Assembly (NCBI GenBank): GCA_016185145.1
Contig: JACPOB010000165.1
Location: 1 to 44,115, forward strand
Reading direction: 5' to 3'
Source of the DNA: Rhodospirillales bacterium
Lineage (GTDB): Bacteria > Pseudomonadota > Alphaproteobacteria > Reyranellales > Reyranellaceae
Length of the DNA stretch: 44,115 nt
Shown one piece after another: positions 34,741-42,029 of this stretch (the stretch's first letter is position 1; every line of letters starts with the position of its first letter). Both the position numbers and the translations under genes were made by a program. The notes beneath the pieces were generated by a model. That model was not told the origin of the DNA. It made no database searches and saw only the letters and a program-made list of their open reading frames with translations.

Positions 34741-35742
34741 TCACTCGGCGGCGGCGTAGCGGGAGGCCTCGAACGACGGCATGACCTCGCGGGCGAAGGC
34801 CTGCAGGTTGCGCACCGAGGCATTGGGATCGACCAGCAGGATGTTGGTCGCGCCGCCCGCTTCGAGCTCTTTCAGTCGCGCGATGATCTCGTCGGGCGTG
34901 CCGAGCAGCGGCGCAGTGTCATCCTCGACCTGGTCGGCGAGCTTGTCGCGCGCCAGATCGCCGATCACCGAGAGCACGCGCTTGCGCGTGGCATAGGCCT
35001 CGGCGCGCTCGCTTTCGCCATGGATCATCTGCAGGGCCCGGGCCGTCGCCACCAGGCCGGGATGGTAGTCGCGGCCGATCTTCAGGCATTCCTCCTTGAA
35101 GAGGGCGATGCGCCGGACGATCTGGTCGGTCTGGGCGAGCTGGTCGAGCAGCAGGTTGTAGCCCTCGCGTGCGGCGCGGCGGATGCTGTCGGGGCTGCCG
35201 GCGGCCAGCCACAGCGGCGGATGCGGCCGCTGCAGCGGCGCGGGCTCGACCACGATGTTGTCGTAGTGCCAGCGCTTGCCGTGATGACTGAAACGACCCC
35301 CTGTCGTCTCGCGGCTCATCCAGCCTTTCTTGATGACCTCCATCGCCTCGTCGAAACGCTCGGTCGCCTCGTCGATCGGGATGCAGAAGCCGTCGAACTC
35401 GGCCTGGCGGTAGCCCTTGCCGACGCCGAAGTCGACGCGGCCGCCGCTCAAGAGGTCGAGCGTGGCGACCTGCTCGGCCACCAGCACCGGATTGTGCCAT
35501 GGCATCACCACCACGGCGGTGCCGAGGCGGATGTGGCGCGTGCGGGCGGCGAGATAGGCCAGCACCGTCATCGACGAGGAGACCTGGCCCTGGCCGGTGA
35601 AGTGATGCTCGACCATGAAGAGCTGCTTCAGGCCCAGCCGATCGGCCTCGATCACATAGTCGATGAAGCTCTCGTAGCCCTGGCTGTCCTCCAGGCCTAC
35701 GCCGCGCTTTGTCCGCGCGCCGCCGAACAAACCGAACTGCAT
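34741..35742 (-). CDS. Luciferase-like flavin-dependent monooxygenase (LLM class)
   Basis: The 333-residue protein is of the bacterial luciferase family, a TIM barrel using reduced FMN: FMVEHHFTGQGQVSSSMTVL early, then RIRLGTAVVVMPWHNPVLVA-like strands and LDLLSGGRVDFGVGKGYRQA. The later GTPDEIIARLKELEAGGATN segment is also standard. The substrate is unknown; relatives oxidise alkanes, sulfonates, aminopolycarboxylates or terpenes. A strong GGAGGAAAC site precedes the ATG at 35742. It shares a transcript with the acyl-CoA-dehydrogenase-fold oxygenase downstream, and the adjacent Liv importer may supply their substrate. Confidence 0.88.
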   Translation of the reverse strand: MQFGLFGGARTKRGVGLEDSQGYESFIDYVIEADRLGLKQLFMVEHHFTGQGQVSSSMTVLAYLAARTRHIRLGTAVVVMPWHNPVLVAEQVATLDLLSGGRVDFGVGKGYRQAEFDGFCIPIDEATERFDEAMEVIKKGWMSRETTGGRFSHHGKRWHYDNIVVEPAPLQRPHPPLWLAAGSPDSIRRAAREGYNLLLDQLAQTDQIVRRIALFKEECLKIGRDYHPGLVATARALQMIHGESERAEAYATRKRVLSVIGDLARDKLADQVEDDTAPLLGTPDEIIARLKELEAGGATNILLVDPNASVRNLQAFAREVMPSFEASRYAAAE

Positions 35743-35945
35743 GCCTTGTTTCCTCCGGGGAGGACGTTAGCCGCGTTCGGCGCAGGCTGTCACCCGGTGC
35801 AGGCTAGTCCCCATGCCAGATGACAGCGGCCGGTGGACAGTAATGGTGTGGTTCTTGCGTGTTGTTTGGTGGGCAGGTGCTGGTTCTTCTGCCTGCACTT
35901 ACGCCCGTCCATGTGAGAGTCCAATCCTTAGCAAAGGAGGTCGTT

Positions 35946-36332
35946 ATGTGTGATTATTCACTGGAAGCGTATCGTTCGCGACCTGCTGAAGAAGGCGAGA
36001 AACTCACCCTCGAGCGTTTCCCAAGTGGCTCCATGGGGTTCACGACCGGGTCTGCCTGCGATTTGGCCGTGTGCGTGCCTGCAGAGAGCCATCTGCTGCT
36101 TCAGGGCATCGGCGATACCGTGCGCGAGAGCAGCGGCGTCGGCGCCGTTGAGGAGGTGGTGATGACCCGCCTCGAAGACGGCCCCTACAAGGACGCCGTG
36201 CGCTTCTCCAATGGCGTGGAGGTCCTGCTGCAGCGGTTCGATGTCGGCCTCGTGGCGGTGGTAGTGGGCTCGCCCGAGGCGCAGCCGAGGTCGGCCACAG
36301 CCCAGGCCGCAGCGGAGCCCGAACTCGTCTAA
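35946..36332 (+). CDS. Small conserved hypothetical protein
   Basis: This 128-residue product begins MCDYSLEAYRSRPAEEGEKL, an opening I associate with a conserved family of unknown function in alphaproteobacteria. There is no signal peptide or membrane segment. The protein is acidic, with a VEEVVMTRLEDGPYKDAVRF stretch and a low-complexity Ala/Pro tail. An excellent ribosome site (AAAGGAGGTCG) lies just before the ATG at 35946, supporting expression; the longer upstream frame is not needed. It stands alone and is convergent with the metalloprotease gene across a bidirectional hairpin. Confidence 0.75.
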   Translation: MCDYSLEAYRSRPAEEGEKLTLERFPSGSMGFTTGSACDLAVCVPAESHLLLQGIGDTVRESSGVGAVEEVVMTRLEDGPYKDAVRFSNGVEVLLQRFDVGLVAVVVGSPEAQPRSATAQAAAEPELV

Positions 36333-36337
36333 AGCAC

Positions 36338-36367
36338 ATCCGCCCAGCTGGAATCAGCTGGGCGGAT
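36338..36367. terminator. Bidirectional hairpin terminator
   Basis: ATCCGCCCAGCTG (36338-36350), a 4-nt loop GAAT, and the exact reverse complement (36355-36367) form a 13 bp perfect stem. It sits 5 bp after the stop of the small plus-strand gene and 9 bp before the stop of the minus-strand metalloprotease gene. U-runs are weak on both sides, but a stem this long between convergent genes is best read as a shared terminator. Confidence 0.75.
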
Positions 36368-36376
36368 TCCTGGCAC

Positions 36377-38356
36377 TCAGGTGAACAGAAAGCCGTCACC
36401 GGCGACGTGGATGCCGACCACGACGTCCTGAAAGTCCCTGTCGCCGGTGACGTTCGGGAGGTCCTCGAAGCCGATCTGCAATTCCAGGCCGCCCGCCATG
36501 ACGCCGGACAGGACCTGATTGGCGCCGTTCGGATTGAGGGCGGCGGTGGAATGGAAGATCTGGGCGCTGGTGAGCGCCCCCAGAGTGGTGCTGGTCAGGA
36601 TCGCGAACCCGCTTTCGACCGCGGCGGCCTGGCTTGTCCCCGGCGCCAGGAAAGAGAGAGCGCCCGACAGATGTCCGTAGGCGTCGAAGCCGTCCTGGAT
36701 CAGGAAGAAGCCGAAGCGCTCGCCGTTTCCCGGCGGGCCGAGATCGACGGAGCGCGCGCCTGCCGACACGTTGAGGGTGTTGTCGAACAGGATCTGGACG
36801 TCGGCGATCGTGCCGTCTGCCTTGATCTTGTAGACGCCCAGGCCGTTGGCGAAGGCCGAGACCGCCGACTTGAACTCGAGCGTGAAGCGCGCCGCACCGT
36901 CGCCGATCAGGAACGACTGGTCGGCAATGCCGTTGATCGACGTCGCATTGACGCTCACCCCTTCCGCCAGGTCAGGCAGGTAGTTGACGTACCCGAACGC
37001 GGTGTGGGCATCGGTCCCGCTGCCGCGCGCCGACAGGATGAAGACGCCGTTGCCGGAGAAGTTGCCGTTGAGCTCGACGGTCGATACGCCGGCAGTGATG
37101 ATGACCTGGCTGGCGGTGATGGAGATGCTGTTCCAGCCGAGTCGCATGCCCAGCACGTCGACTGCGCCGAAGCCGAAGTCATGCACCACGTCGCCATTGA
37201 GGTCGGCCGAGCTGTCGCGCAGAGTCGAGTGGCCGCTGCCGAAATATGTCGTATCGGCGCCGGCGCCGCCGCTCACCGTGTCGTTGCCGCCGCTGGTAAC
37301 GATGATGTCGTTGCCGTCGCCGGCCTTGAGTACGTTGTCGCGGGCGTTGCCGATCAGCGTATCGTTGCCGCTGCCGGTGATGAGATTGGCGATGGCCGAC
37401 CTGAGATCGTCCTGGTAGAGCAGCGTGTTGTAGATGTTGCCCTGGGCCTTGAACTCCGGCGACGTGTCGCCGAACTTCAGGTCGGCGAGCTGGCTGTTGG
37501 AGAAGGTCAGCCAGTGGCCCGGCCGAAGGTCGTCGACCTGGTCCTGGCTGAAGGCGCTGAGATCGTAGGTCGCTGCCGCACCCTGGGTCCAGATGGTCGA
37601 GAAGATCTTGCCCGTCGAGCTGAGACCGGTGTTGGGCGCCGGCTGGCCGTTGATGAGCTGCTGGCCGCTTGCATCCCAGCGATAGGTGTCCTCTTTGCCG
37701 AGCCGGCTGAAATTCGCGCCGTACATCGACTGCAGCGCCGAGATGTCGAACATCATGTAGCTCTGTGGCGATGAGCCGTCGGCTTCCCGTTGGATCGGAT
37801 CGAACGGCGAGTCGGTGTACGTCCGGTAGGTCAGCACCGAAAACTGATGGTTGTCGAACTCGCGGGCGAGCGCGCCGTTGGGCGAGGTCTCGTGGCCGTG
37901 CTTCAGGCCGAGCGTGTGTCCGATCTCGTGGATGATGGTCGAGAACTCGTCGGAGCCGAAGTAGTTGGCCGTGACATTGGCGTTCCCGGCGAGCCAGGCG
38001 TCGCCCGAGCCGTAGGTCCCGTAGGGCACGCCCTTTTCGTCCATCGACGGTGGGTAGCCGCCGGTCGAGGACGGGTTCGCCGGCGGCTCCGGCGCATTCC
38101 GGGCAAGGCGCAGCGAGGCGGTGCTGCTGGACGAGGCGGCTTCGAAGGTGAGCAGCGTGTAGGAGGAAAGGAGATTGAACGCCGTCTGGATCGCTGCCGT
38201 CTGCTCCGGCGTGACCGGCTTGAAGTTGGCGACCTGTGCCTGGCCTAGGGTGTACGACGCCGGATAGTCGCTGTAGTCGCTCGCCGTCTGCGCAAACCAA
38301 TAGGTCAACCGGGTGGCGGGCTGCGAGCCGGCTAGCTGGTAATCCGTGAAGTTCAC
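36377..38356 (-). CDS. RTX metalloprotease, serralysin-like (M10), main reading frame
   Basis: The 659-residue frame holds the metzincin zinc site HEIGHTLGLKH (H143, E144, H147, H153). The Met-turn reads SVLTYR, so leucine (175) replaces the usual methionine while Tyr177 is kept. RTX calcium-binding nonapeptides lie near 330-375 (GSGNDTLIG, GDGNDIIVT, GGAGADTTY). The end is a DUF4114-like module (IGFEDLPNVTGDRDFQDVVV). There is no N-terminal signal, as expected for type I secretion. The GTG at 38356 has no ribosome site, and a convincing start lies upstream in another frame, so the gene seems frameshifted. It would digest proteins outside the cell. Confidence 0.8.
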   Translation of the reverse strand: MNFTDYQLAGSQPATRLTYWFAQTASDYSDYPASYTLGQAQVANFKPVTPEQTAAIQTAFNLLSSYTLLTFEAASSSSTASLRLARNAPEPPANPSSTGGYPPSMDEKGVPYGTYGSGDAWLAGNANVTANYFGSDEFSTIIHEIGHTLGLKHGHETSPNGALAREFDNHQFSVLTYRTYTDSPFDPIQREADGSSPQSYMMFDISALQSMYGANFSRLGKEDTYRWDASGQQLINGQPAPNTGLSSTGKIFSTIWTQGAAATYDLSAFSQDQVDDLRPGHWLTFSNSQLADLKFGDTSPEFKAQGNIYNTLLYQDDLRSAIANLITGSGNDTLIGNARDNVLKAGDGNDIIVTSGGNDTVSGGAGADTTYFGSGHSTLRDSSADLNGDVVHDFGFGAVDVLGMRLGWNSISITASQVIITAGVSTVELNGNFSGNGVFILSARGSGTDAHTAFGYVNYLPDLAEGVSVNATSINGIADQSFLIGDGAARFTLEFKSAVSAFANGLGVYKIKADGTIADVQILFDNTLNVSAGARSVDLGPPGNGERFGFFLIQDGFDAYGHLSGALSFLAPGTSQAAAVESGFAILTSTTLGALTSAQIFHSTAALNPNGANQVLSGVMAGGLELQIGFEDLPNVTGDRDFQDVVVGIHVAGDGFLFT

Positions 38357-38460
38357 CGTCCAACGGAAGCCGCTAAGCTCGGCGATGGTATTTGAATCGA
38401 GGCCCTGTAGTCGACGACGGCACCGAACAAGCCGCCCTTGCTGTATTCTTCGTACGCCAT
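38353..38460 (-). pseudogene. Frameshifted 5' end of the RTX metalloprotease gene
   Basis: A good start lies at 38460 with GGAGTGAG 5 bp upstream. Its frame begins MAYEEYSKGGLFGAVVDYRA and ends with TGA at 38353-38355. The frame of the main protease is open upstream of its GTG and reads DSNTIAELSGFRWTVNFTDY, with the LSGxRW pattern that opens many serralysin-like proteins. Joining the two requires one extra base at about 38399-38401. This is either a real 1-nt deletion that disables the gene or a sequencing error. It was too short and split to look like a gene on its own. Confidence 0.65.
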
Positions 38461-38748
38461 TTACTCACTCCAAAGGAGCTGACGGCCTATCACGGCAGCG
38501 CCTCCGACCGGAAGCCGTTCAGGTCCATGGCTCAACCTCGCGAATGCGATGCTTGGCGGAACTTCTACCAATTCGACCCATCGCGCGTTTGACTGCGCGT
38601 CCCGAATGCCTTGACTGGGCGTCTCACCGAAAACAAATCATACAAATCCACCGGCGCGCTCAGCGCCGCTTGATGTTGAATAGAAAGGCAAGGCCGACCG
38701 GACGCGTGCGCCGCGTTCCGGGCCTCGACGAGATTGAGGAGGCCTTTC

Positions 38749-39123
38749 ATGCCGCTCTACTGGATCATCGATTCGCGCGCCGAGCTCGTCTCCACCGTGG
38801 CCGAAGGCGACGTGTCGCTCGCCGATGTCATGGCTTACCTGCGCACCCTGTCCGGCGCGGGGGTCACGCACTATCGCAAGCTGTTCGACGGCCGCGCCGG
38901 CAGGTCGGTGATGACCGCACAGGAGCTGTTGGTGATCATTGCCGAGATCCGCTCCCATCACAGCCTCGGCAAGGTCGGCGCGCTCGCGATCGTTGCCAAT
39001 CCCGACCAGACCGAACCCTTTGCCCGTGTGCTGGGGGCGCTCGCGCTCGCCGACCGGCCGATGCGGCTGTTCGAAAGCCCGACGCGCGCACGCAACTGGC
39101 TCGAGGCGCAGCCGCGCGTCTAG
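38749..39123 (+). CDS. Small conserved hypothetical protein (SpoIIAA-like fold possible)
   Basis: The 124-residue protein starts MPLYWIIDSRAELVSTVAEG and contains YRKLFDGRAGRSVMT and MRLFESPTRARNWLE. The pattern of an N-terminal strand-turn-strand, a phospho-acceptor-like segment and a C-terminal 'ARxWL' helix is like SpoIIAA/STAS-fold proteins common in Bradyrhizobium-like genomes; this is from memory and tentative. No signal peptide or membrane segment is seen. GAGGAGG lies just before the ATG at 38749. Next to it, convergent, is a receiver-only response regulator. Confidence 0.7.
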   Translation: MPLYWIIDSRAELVSTVAEGDVSLADVMAYLRTLSGAGVTHYRKLFDGRAGRSVMTAQELLVIIAEIRSHHSLGKVGALAIVANPDQTEPFARVLGALALADRPMRLFESPTRARNWLEAQPRV

Positions 39124-39183
39124 ACTTTGAGCGCGACGATCAGATCCGGCCGCGCGCGATCCTGCCGAGCCGGTCTCGCATGT

Positions 39184-39633
39184 TCAGTGTCGGGTGCCGC
39201 CGACGCCCGCGGCCAGCCAGCCGCTGGCCTGCCGCTGCTGCTCGATCCGGTTGACCGGCTTCGAGCGTGCCAGCCGCAGCACGGCCTGGCGCAGCGGCCC
39301 GAGCGGCAAGGGTTTGTTGACGAACGCGGAGATGCCGAGCGCCGTCAGCGTCTGCTCCGACAGCCCCTCGATGCGGCCCGAGGCGATCAGGATGGCCGTT
39401 TCCGGAAACGACGCTCGAAGCTTCTCGGCGAGCTGGACGCCCGTCATGTCGGGCAGATTGTAGTCGAGCAGGGCGACGCGCGGCGGCAGGCGACGGGCCT
39501 GGGCCAGTCCGGTCGCCCCATCATGCGCCGTTGCCACCGAGAGGCCGGCCCGGGCAAGGAAGGCCGCCATCTCCTCGCACTGGATGCGCTCGTCCTCGAC
39601 GATCAGGACATCGCAGGTGAAGTCGTTGGCCAT
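39184..39633 (-). CDS. Single-domain response regulator (CheY-like receiver)
   Basis: The 149-residue protein is a receiver domain with an acidic pocket E13/D14, phosphoacceptor D57 (LLDYNLPDMTG), switch serine S85 (LIASGR) and K107 (FVNKPLP). A short C-terminal tail of about 25 residues has no output domain, so it works by protein contact or as a phosphate sink. No histidine kinase is adjacent. The ATG at 39633 was chosen because the receiver starts a few residues later; the longer upstream frame has no family sequence. Confidence 0.9.
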   Translation of the reverse strand: MANDFTCDVLIVEDERIQCEEMAAFLARAGLSVATAHDGATGLAQARRLPPRVALLDYNLPDMTGVQLAEKLRASFPETAILIASGRIEGLSEQTLTALGISAFVNKPLPLGPLRQAVLRLARSKPVNRIEQQRQASGWLAAGVGGTRH

Positions 39634-39758
39634 GGCGGCGCTCCAGCGGGACAGAACTGGAACCCAATGCGCCGGCGCCAGCGCGGGATCATCCTTCTTC
39701 GGGTCCGGTGTGGAGGGACCGGTCTGCCGCGAGGCCGGGGAAGCTGGAGAACCCGCCG

Positions 39759-40163
39759 CTAAACAGGGTTCCCGGCCCGCTCCAAATTGGATGCTTTTTT
39801 CCGGCGTGACGGGTTGATGGCCGTCCGCCTGGGAAGTTGCAGCGCGTTCTCGACGTGCTCGTCGAGCTGCAGACAGGATTCGCTCAGCCATCCCTCGCTC
39901 GCCGCCACCGGCTTTGCCCCCAGCCGCGCGCCGACGCGCTCGGCATCCTCGCGCTCGACGAAACCGCACTGGATTTCGGTGATGTCGCGACGGCGCACGA
40001 TGGCGGTGGCGTAGTCGGCCGCCGGATCCTCGCCGTCGATCAATGCCTGGATCAGCCGCCGCAGGCGCTTCAGCGCCATCGCGCTGGGCTCGCGGACATG
40101 CGCAGCCAGCAGATGGGCCTTGGGATGGGCGGCGAGAAACGTCATCCAGTCGAGCCGTGCCAT
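39759..40163 (-). CDS. Hypothetical protein
   Basis: The 134-residue product begins MARLDWMTFLAAHPKAHLLA and contains ADYATAIVRRRDITEIQCGF. It has no signal peptide, no membrane segment and no motif I recognise; the C-terminus is basic (SRRKKASNLERAG). The start at 40163 is preferred because the upstream extension to 40220 is a basic low-complexity stretch. It is on the same strand as the response regulator 125 bp downstream and might be co-expressed with it. Coding status is moderate: length, strand and codon pattern fit, but homology is not evident. Confidence 0.5.
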   Translation of the reverse strand: MARLDWMTFLAAHPKAHLLAAHVREPSAMALKRLRRLIQALIDGEDPAADYATAIVRRRDITEIQCGFVEREDAERVGARLGAKPVAASEGWLSESCLQLDEHVENALQLPRRTAINPSRRKKASNLERAGNPV

Positions 40164-40306
40164 TGCCCTGCCGCCTCTCTTTCTCTCTTTCTCCGGTGAC
40201 GGACCGCCGCACGACATCAAGACGCCGCGCGCGCGCAGGTTGCGATGGCGGCGCGAAAAGCCCCGCTGCAGTGCTTCCGTCCGTTACCGGACGCATAGTG
40301 CTGACG

Positions 40307-40332
40307 GGAACCCTTCTTTCAGGATGCACGTT
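40307..40332 (+). promoter_or_regulatory. EcfG-type general stress promoter
   Basis: GGAAC at 40307-40311 and CGTT at 40329-40332 are separated by 17 nt, matching the GGAAC-N16/17-CGTT consensus recognised by EcfG, the general stress response sigma factor of alphaproteobacteria. It ends 35 bp before the start of the 24-residue membrane peptide gene and faces it. It was the only good match I found in the intergenic regions. Transcription could continue into the 318-residue membrane protein gene. Confidence 0.65.
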
Positions 40333-40367
40333 CGCCATCGCGAATGGGAACGAAGGAGAGGTCGTCA

Positions 40368-40442
40368 ATGAACGCCATCATCTATCTGGTCGGCCTGGTC
40401 GTCATCATCATGTTCATCCTCTCTGTCATCGGCCTGCGTTGA
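40368..40442 (+). CDS. 24-residue single-helix membrane peptide
   Basis: The peptide starts MNAIIYLVGLVVIIMF and ends in VIGLR, so it is almost wholly one transmembrane helix with a basic end. GAAGGAGAGG lies 7 bp before the ATG, an excellent ribosome site, and an EcfG-type promoter lies just upstream. Small membrane peptides of this type are widespread and conserved in alphaproteobacteria, but their function is not known to me. It is too short for ordinary gene finders. The next gene begins 11 bp after its stop. Confidence 0.7.
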   Translation: MNAIIYLVGLVVIIMFILSVIGLR

Positions 40443-40453
40443 GGGAGGACATC

Positions 40454-41410
40454 ATGGCTGTTGTCACCGCCGCCACCACCGCCACCGCCGATACCACCAC
40501 CGTGGCGACCGACCTTCCGGCCGGGCGCTATGTCGACTGGGGTCCGATCGTCCTCGGTACCTTGGGCGCGCTTGCCATCATGGTCGTCCTGATGACCTTC
40601 GGCGGCGCGCTCGGCCTCAGCGTGACCTCGCCGCAGCCTTATGCCGGACTCTCGGCCAAGGCGCTGGCCGTGCTCGCAGGCCTTTACATCGCCCTGGTCC
40701 ATGTCGCGAGCTTCGCCACCGGCGGCTACCTCGCTGGCCGCATGCGCACGCCCTGGGTGACCAGCGATACCGTCGAGAGGCACTTCCGCGACGGCGGTCA
40801 CGGCTTCGCAGTGTGGGCTCTGGGCGTCGTGGTCGGCGCCGCGCTCGCCCTGTCCGGAGCGGGCGGCATCGCCAAGGCCGTGACCGGCGCCACCACGGCG
40901 GTCGCTGCGGCCGGCACGGCTGGTGCGGCGGCCAACCCGCAGACGCCGCAGGCACTGCAACAGCTCTCTGCGCAGCCCGCTGACTATGCCGTCGATCGCC
41001 TGCTGGCACCGGGCCCCACAGGCGCGCCGCCGGCGGCCGGCGCGGTCGCCGGCTCGCGCGCCGACCTTGCCGCTCCGATCGCGCGCGCCTTCACGGCCAA
41101 CCTCGACAACCCGCAGCTCGATGCGCGCGATCGCGCCTGGCTCGCCAGCCTGGTCGGCCAACGCACCGGCCTGCCGCAGGCCGAGGCCGAGAAGCGCGTC
41201 GACGAGGCCTTCACCGAGCTGAAGGCGGCCGAGCAGAAGGCGCGCGATGCCGCCGACAAGGCGCGCAGGGCGACGCTGATCGCGGGCTTCCTGGCCGCAG
41301 CGACGATGGCGATCGGCGCCGCGGCAGCCTGCGCCGGCGCGGCGCTCGGCGCACGGCATCGCGACGAACGTACGCTGGTGGTGCTGTTCGGCTCGCGACG
41401 GTTTTGGTAG
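40454..41410 (+). CDS. Conserved membrane protein of unknown function
   Basis: The 318-residue protein has several hydrophobic helices: about 30-52, 68-92 and 115-135 in the N-terminal half and 270-297 near the end. They surround an Ala/Pro-rich soluble region with a charged helical segment (AEKRVDEAFTELKAAEQKA). The first part (YVDWGPIVLGTLGALAIMVV) resembles proteins annotated only as hypothetical membrane proteins in alphaproteobacteria. GAGGGAGG precedes the ATG at 40454. It follows the small membrane peptide by 11 bp and probably shares its stress promoter, suggesting a role in envelope stress; that is inference. Confidence 0.75.
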   Translation: MAVVTAATTATADTTTVATDLPAGRYVDWGPIVLGTLGALAIMVVLMTFGGALGLSVTSPQPYAGLSAKALAVLAGLYIALVHVASFATGGYLAGRMRTPWVTSDTVERHFRDGGHGFAVWALGVVVGAALALSGAGGIAKAVTGATTAVAAAGTAGAAANPQTPQALQQLSAQPADYAVDRLLAPGPTGAPPAAGAVAGSRADLAAPIARAFTANLDNPQLDARDRAWLASLVGQRTGLPQAEAEKRVDEAFTELKAAEQKARDAADKARRATLIAGFLAAATMAIGAAAACAGAALGARHRDERTLVVLFGSRRFW

Positions 41411-41425
41411 CCGGGCGTGACGCGC

Positions 41426-41785
41426 CTAACGCTGCTGCAGGAGAGCGGATGGCAGTAGCGGCGAGCGGACCGTCATTTCGATCGGATAGCTGTGCACGGT
41501 GCTGGTTTGGCCGCTGTCGTCGGCCAGCTCGACCCGTATCTCGCCTTCCAGGAAGGAGATGCGCCGGAGCTGGCCGACGGCAATTCCCTGCGCCAGGCAG
41601 GTGGCGCCGATCTTGTCCAGGATGGCGCCAAGCGGAGGGTAGGAGGGTGCGTGCAGGTCACGACGGATCTGGATCGAGATGTCGCGACCGTCGGCTTCGA
41701 AGGCCAGCGCAGCCAGGTCTCGTACACTGGTCCTGCAGTCCGTCAGTTCTTCCCCGATTTCATGCAGAAACGACGCCACGTCCAT
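41426..41785 (-). CDS. Hypothetical protein
   Basis: The 119-residue product begins MDVASFLHEIGEELTDCRTS. It contains a central FEADGRDISIQIRRDL stretch and ends with a basic, leucine-rich tail. No signal peptide, membrane segment or known motif is visible. GAGGGGTGA before the ATG at 41785 is a fair ribosome site. It is convergent with the membrane protein gene, with only 15 bp between stops. Its own upstream gap (to 42029) holds nothing I recognise. Confidence 0.5.
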   Translation of the reverse strand: MDVASFLHEIGEELTDCRTSVRDLAALAFEADGRDISIQIRRDLHAPSYPPLGAILDKIGATCLAQGIAVGQLRRISFLEGEIRVELADDSGQTSTVHSYPIEMTVRSPLLPSALLQQR

Positions 41786-42029
41786 GGCGTTCACCCCTCG
41801 ATCCCACGGCGCAACTCTTAGAAGCGGCGCGATGGCGGGCCAAGGCATCGTACGATAGAGCACGTTGACCAGGTCCGAATATCAGCCGTACGGAAGGAGC
41901 CTTGCTACAGGTATGCGAGACAGGAAATTGTAAGCATGCCAAGTGTTGGATGGATTCCAAGGCAGCGCGCAGCGAAAGCAGGTCAACGACGCAGACGACG
42001 GGGCGGGGTCCGTCGCCTATCATTGCGGG

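Noticed and set aside
39747..39772. A GGAAC-like sequence on the minus strand upstream of the response regulator gene
   Set aside because: The second half does not match CGTT at the needed 16-17 nt spacing, so it is not called an EcfG promoter.
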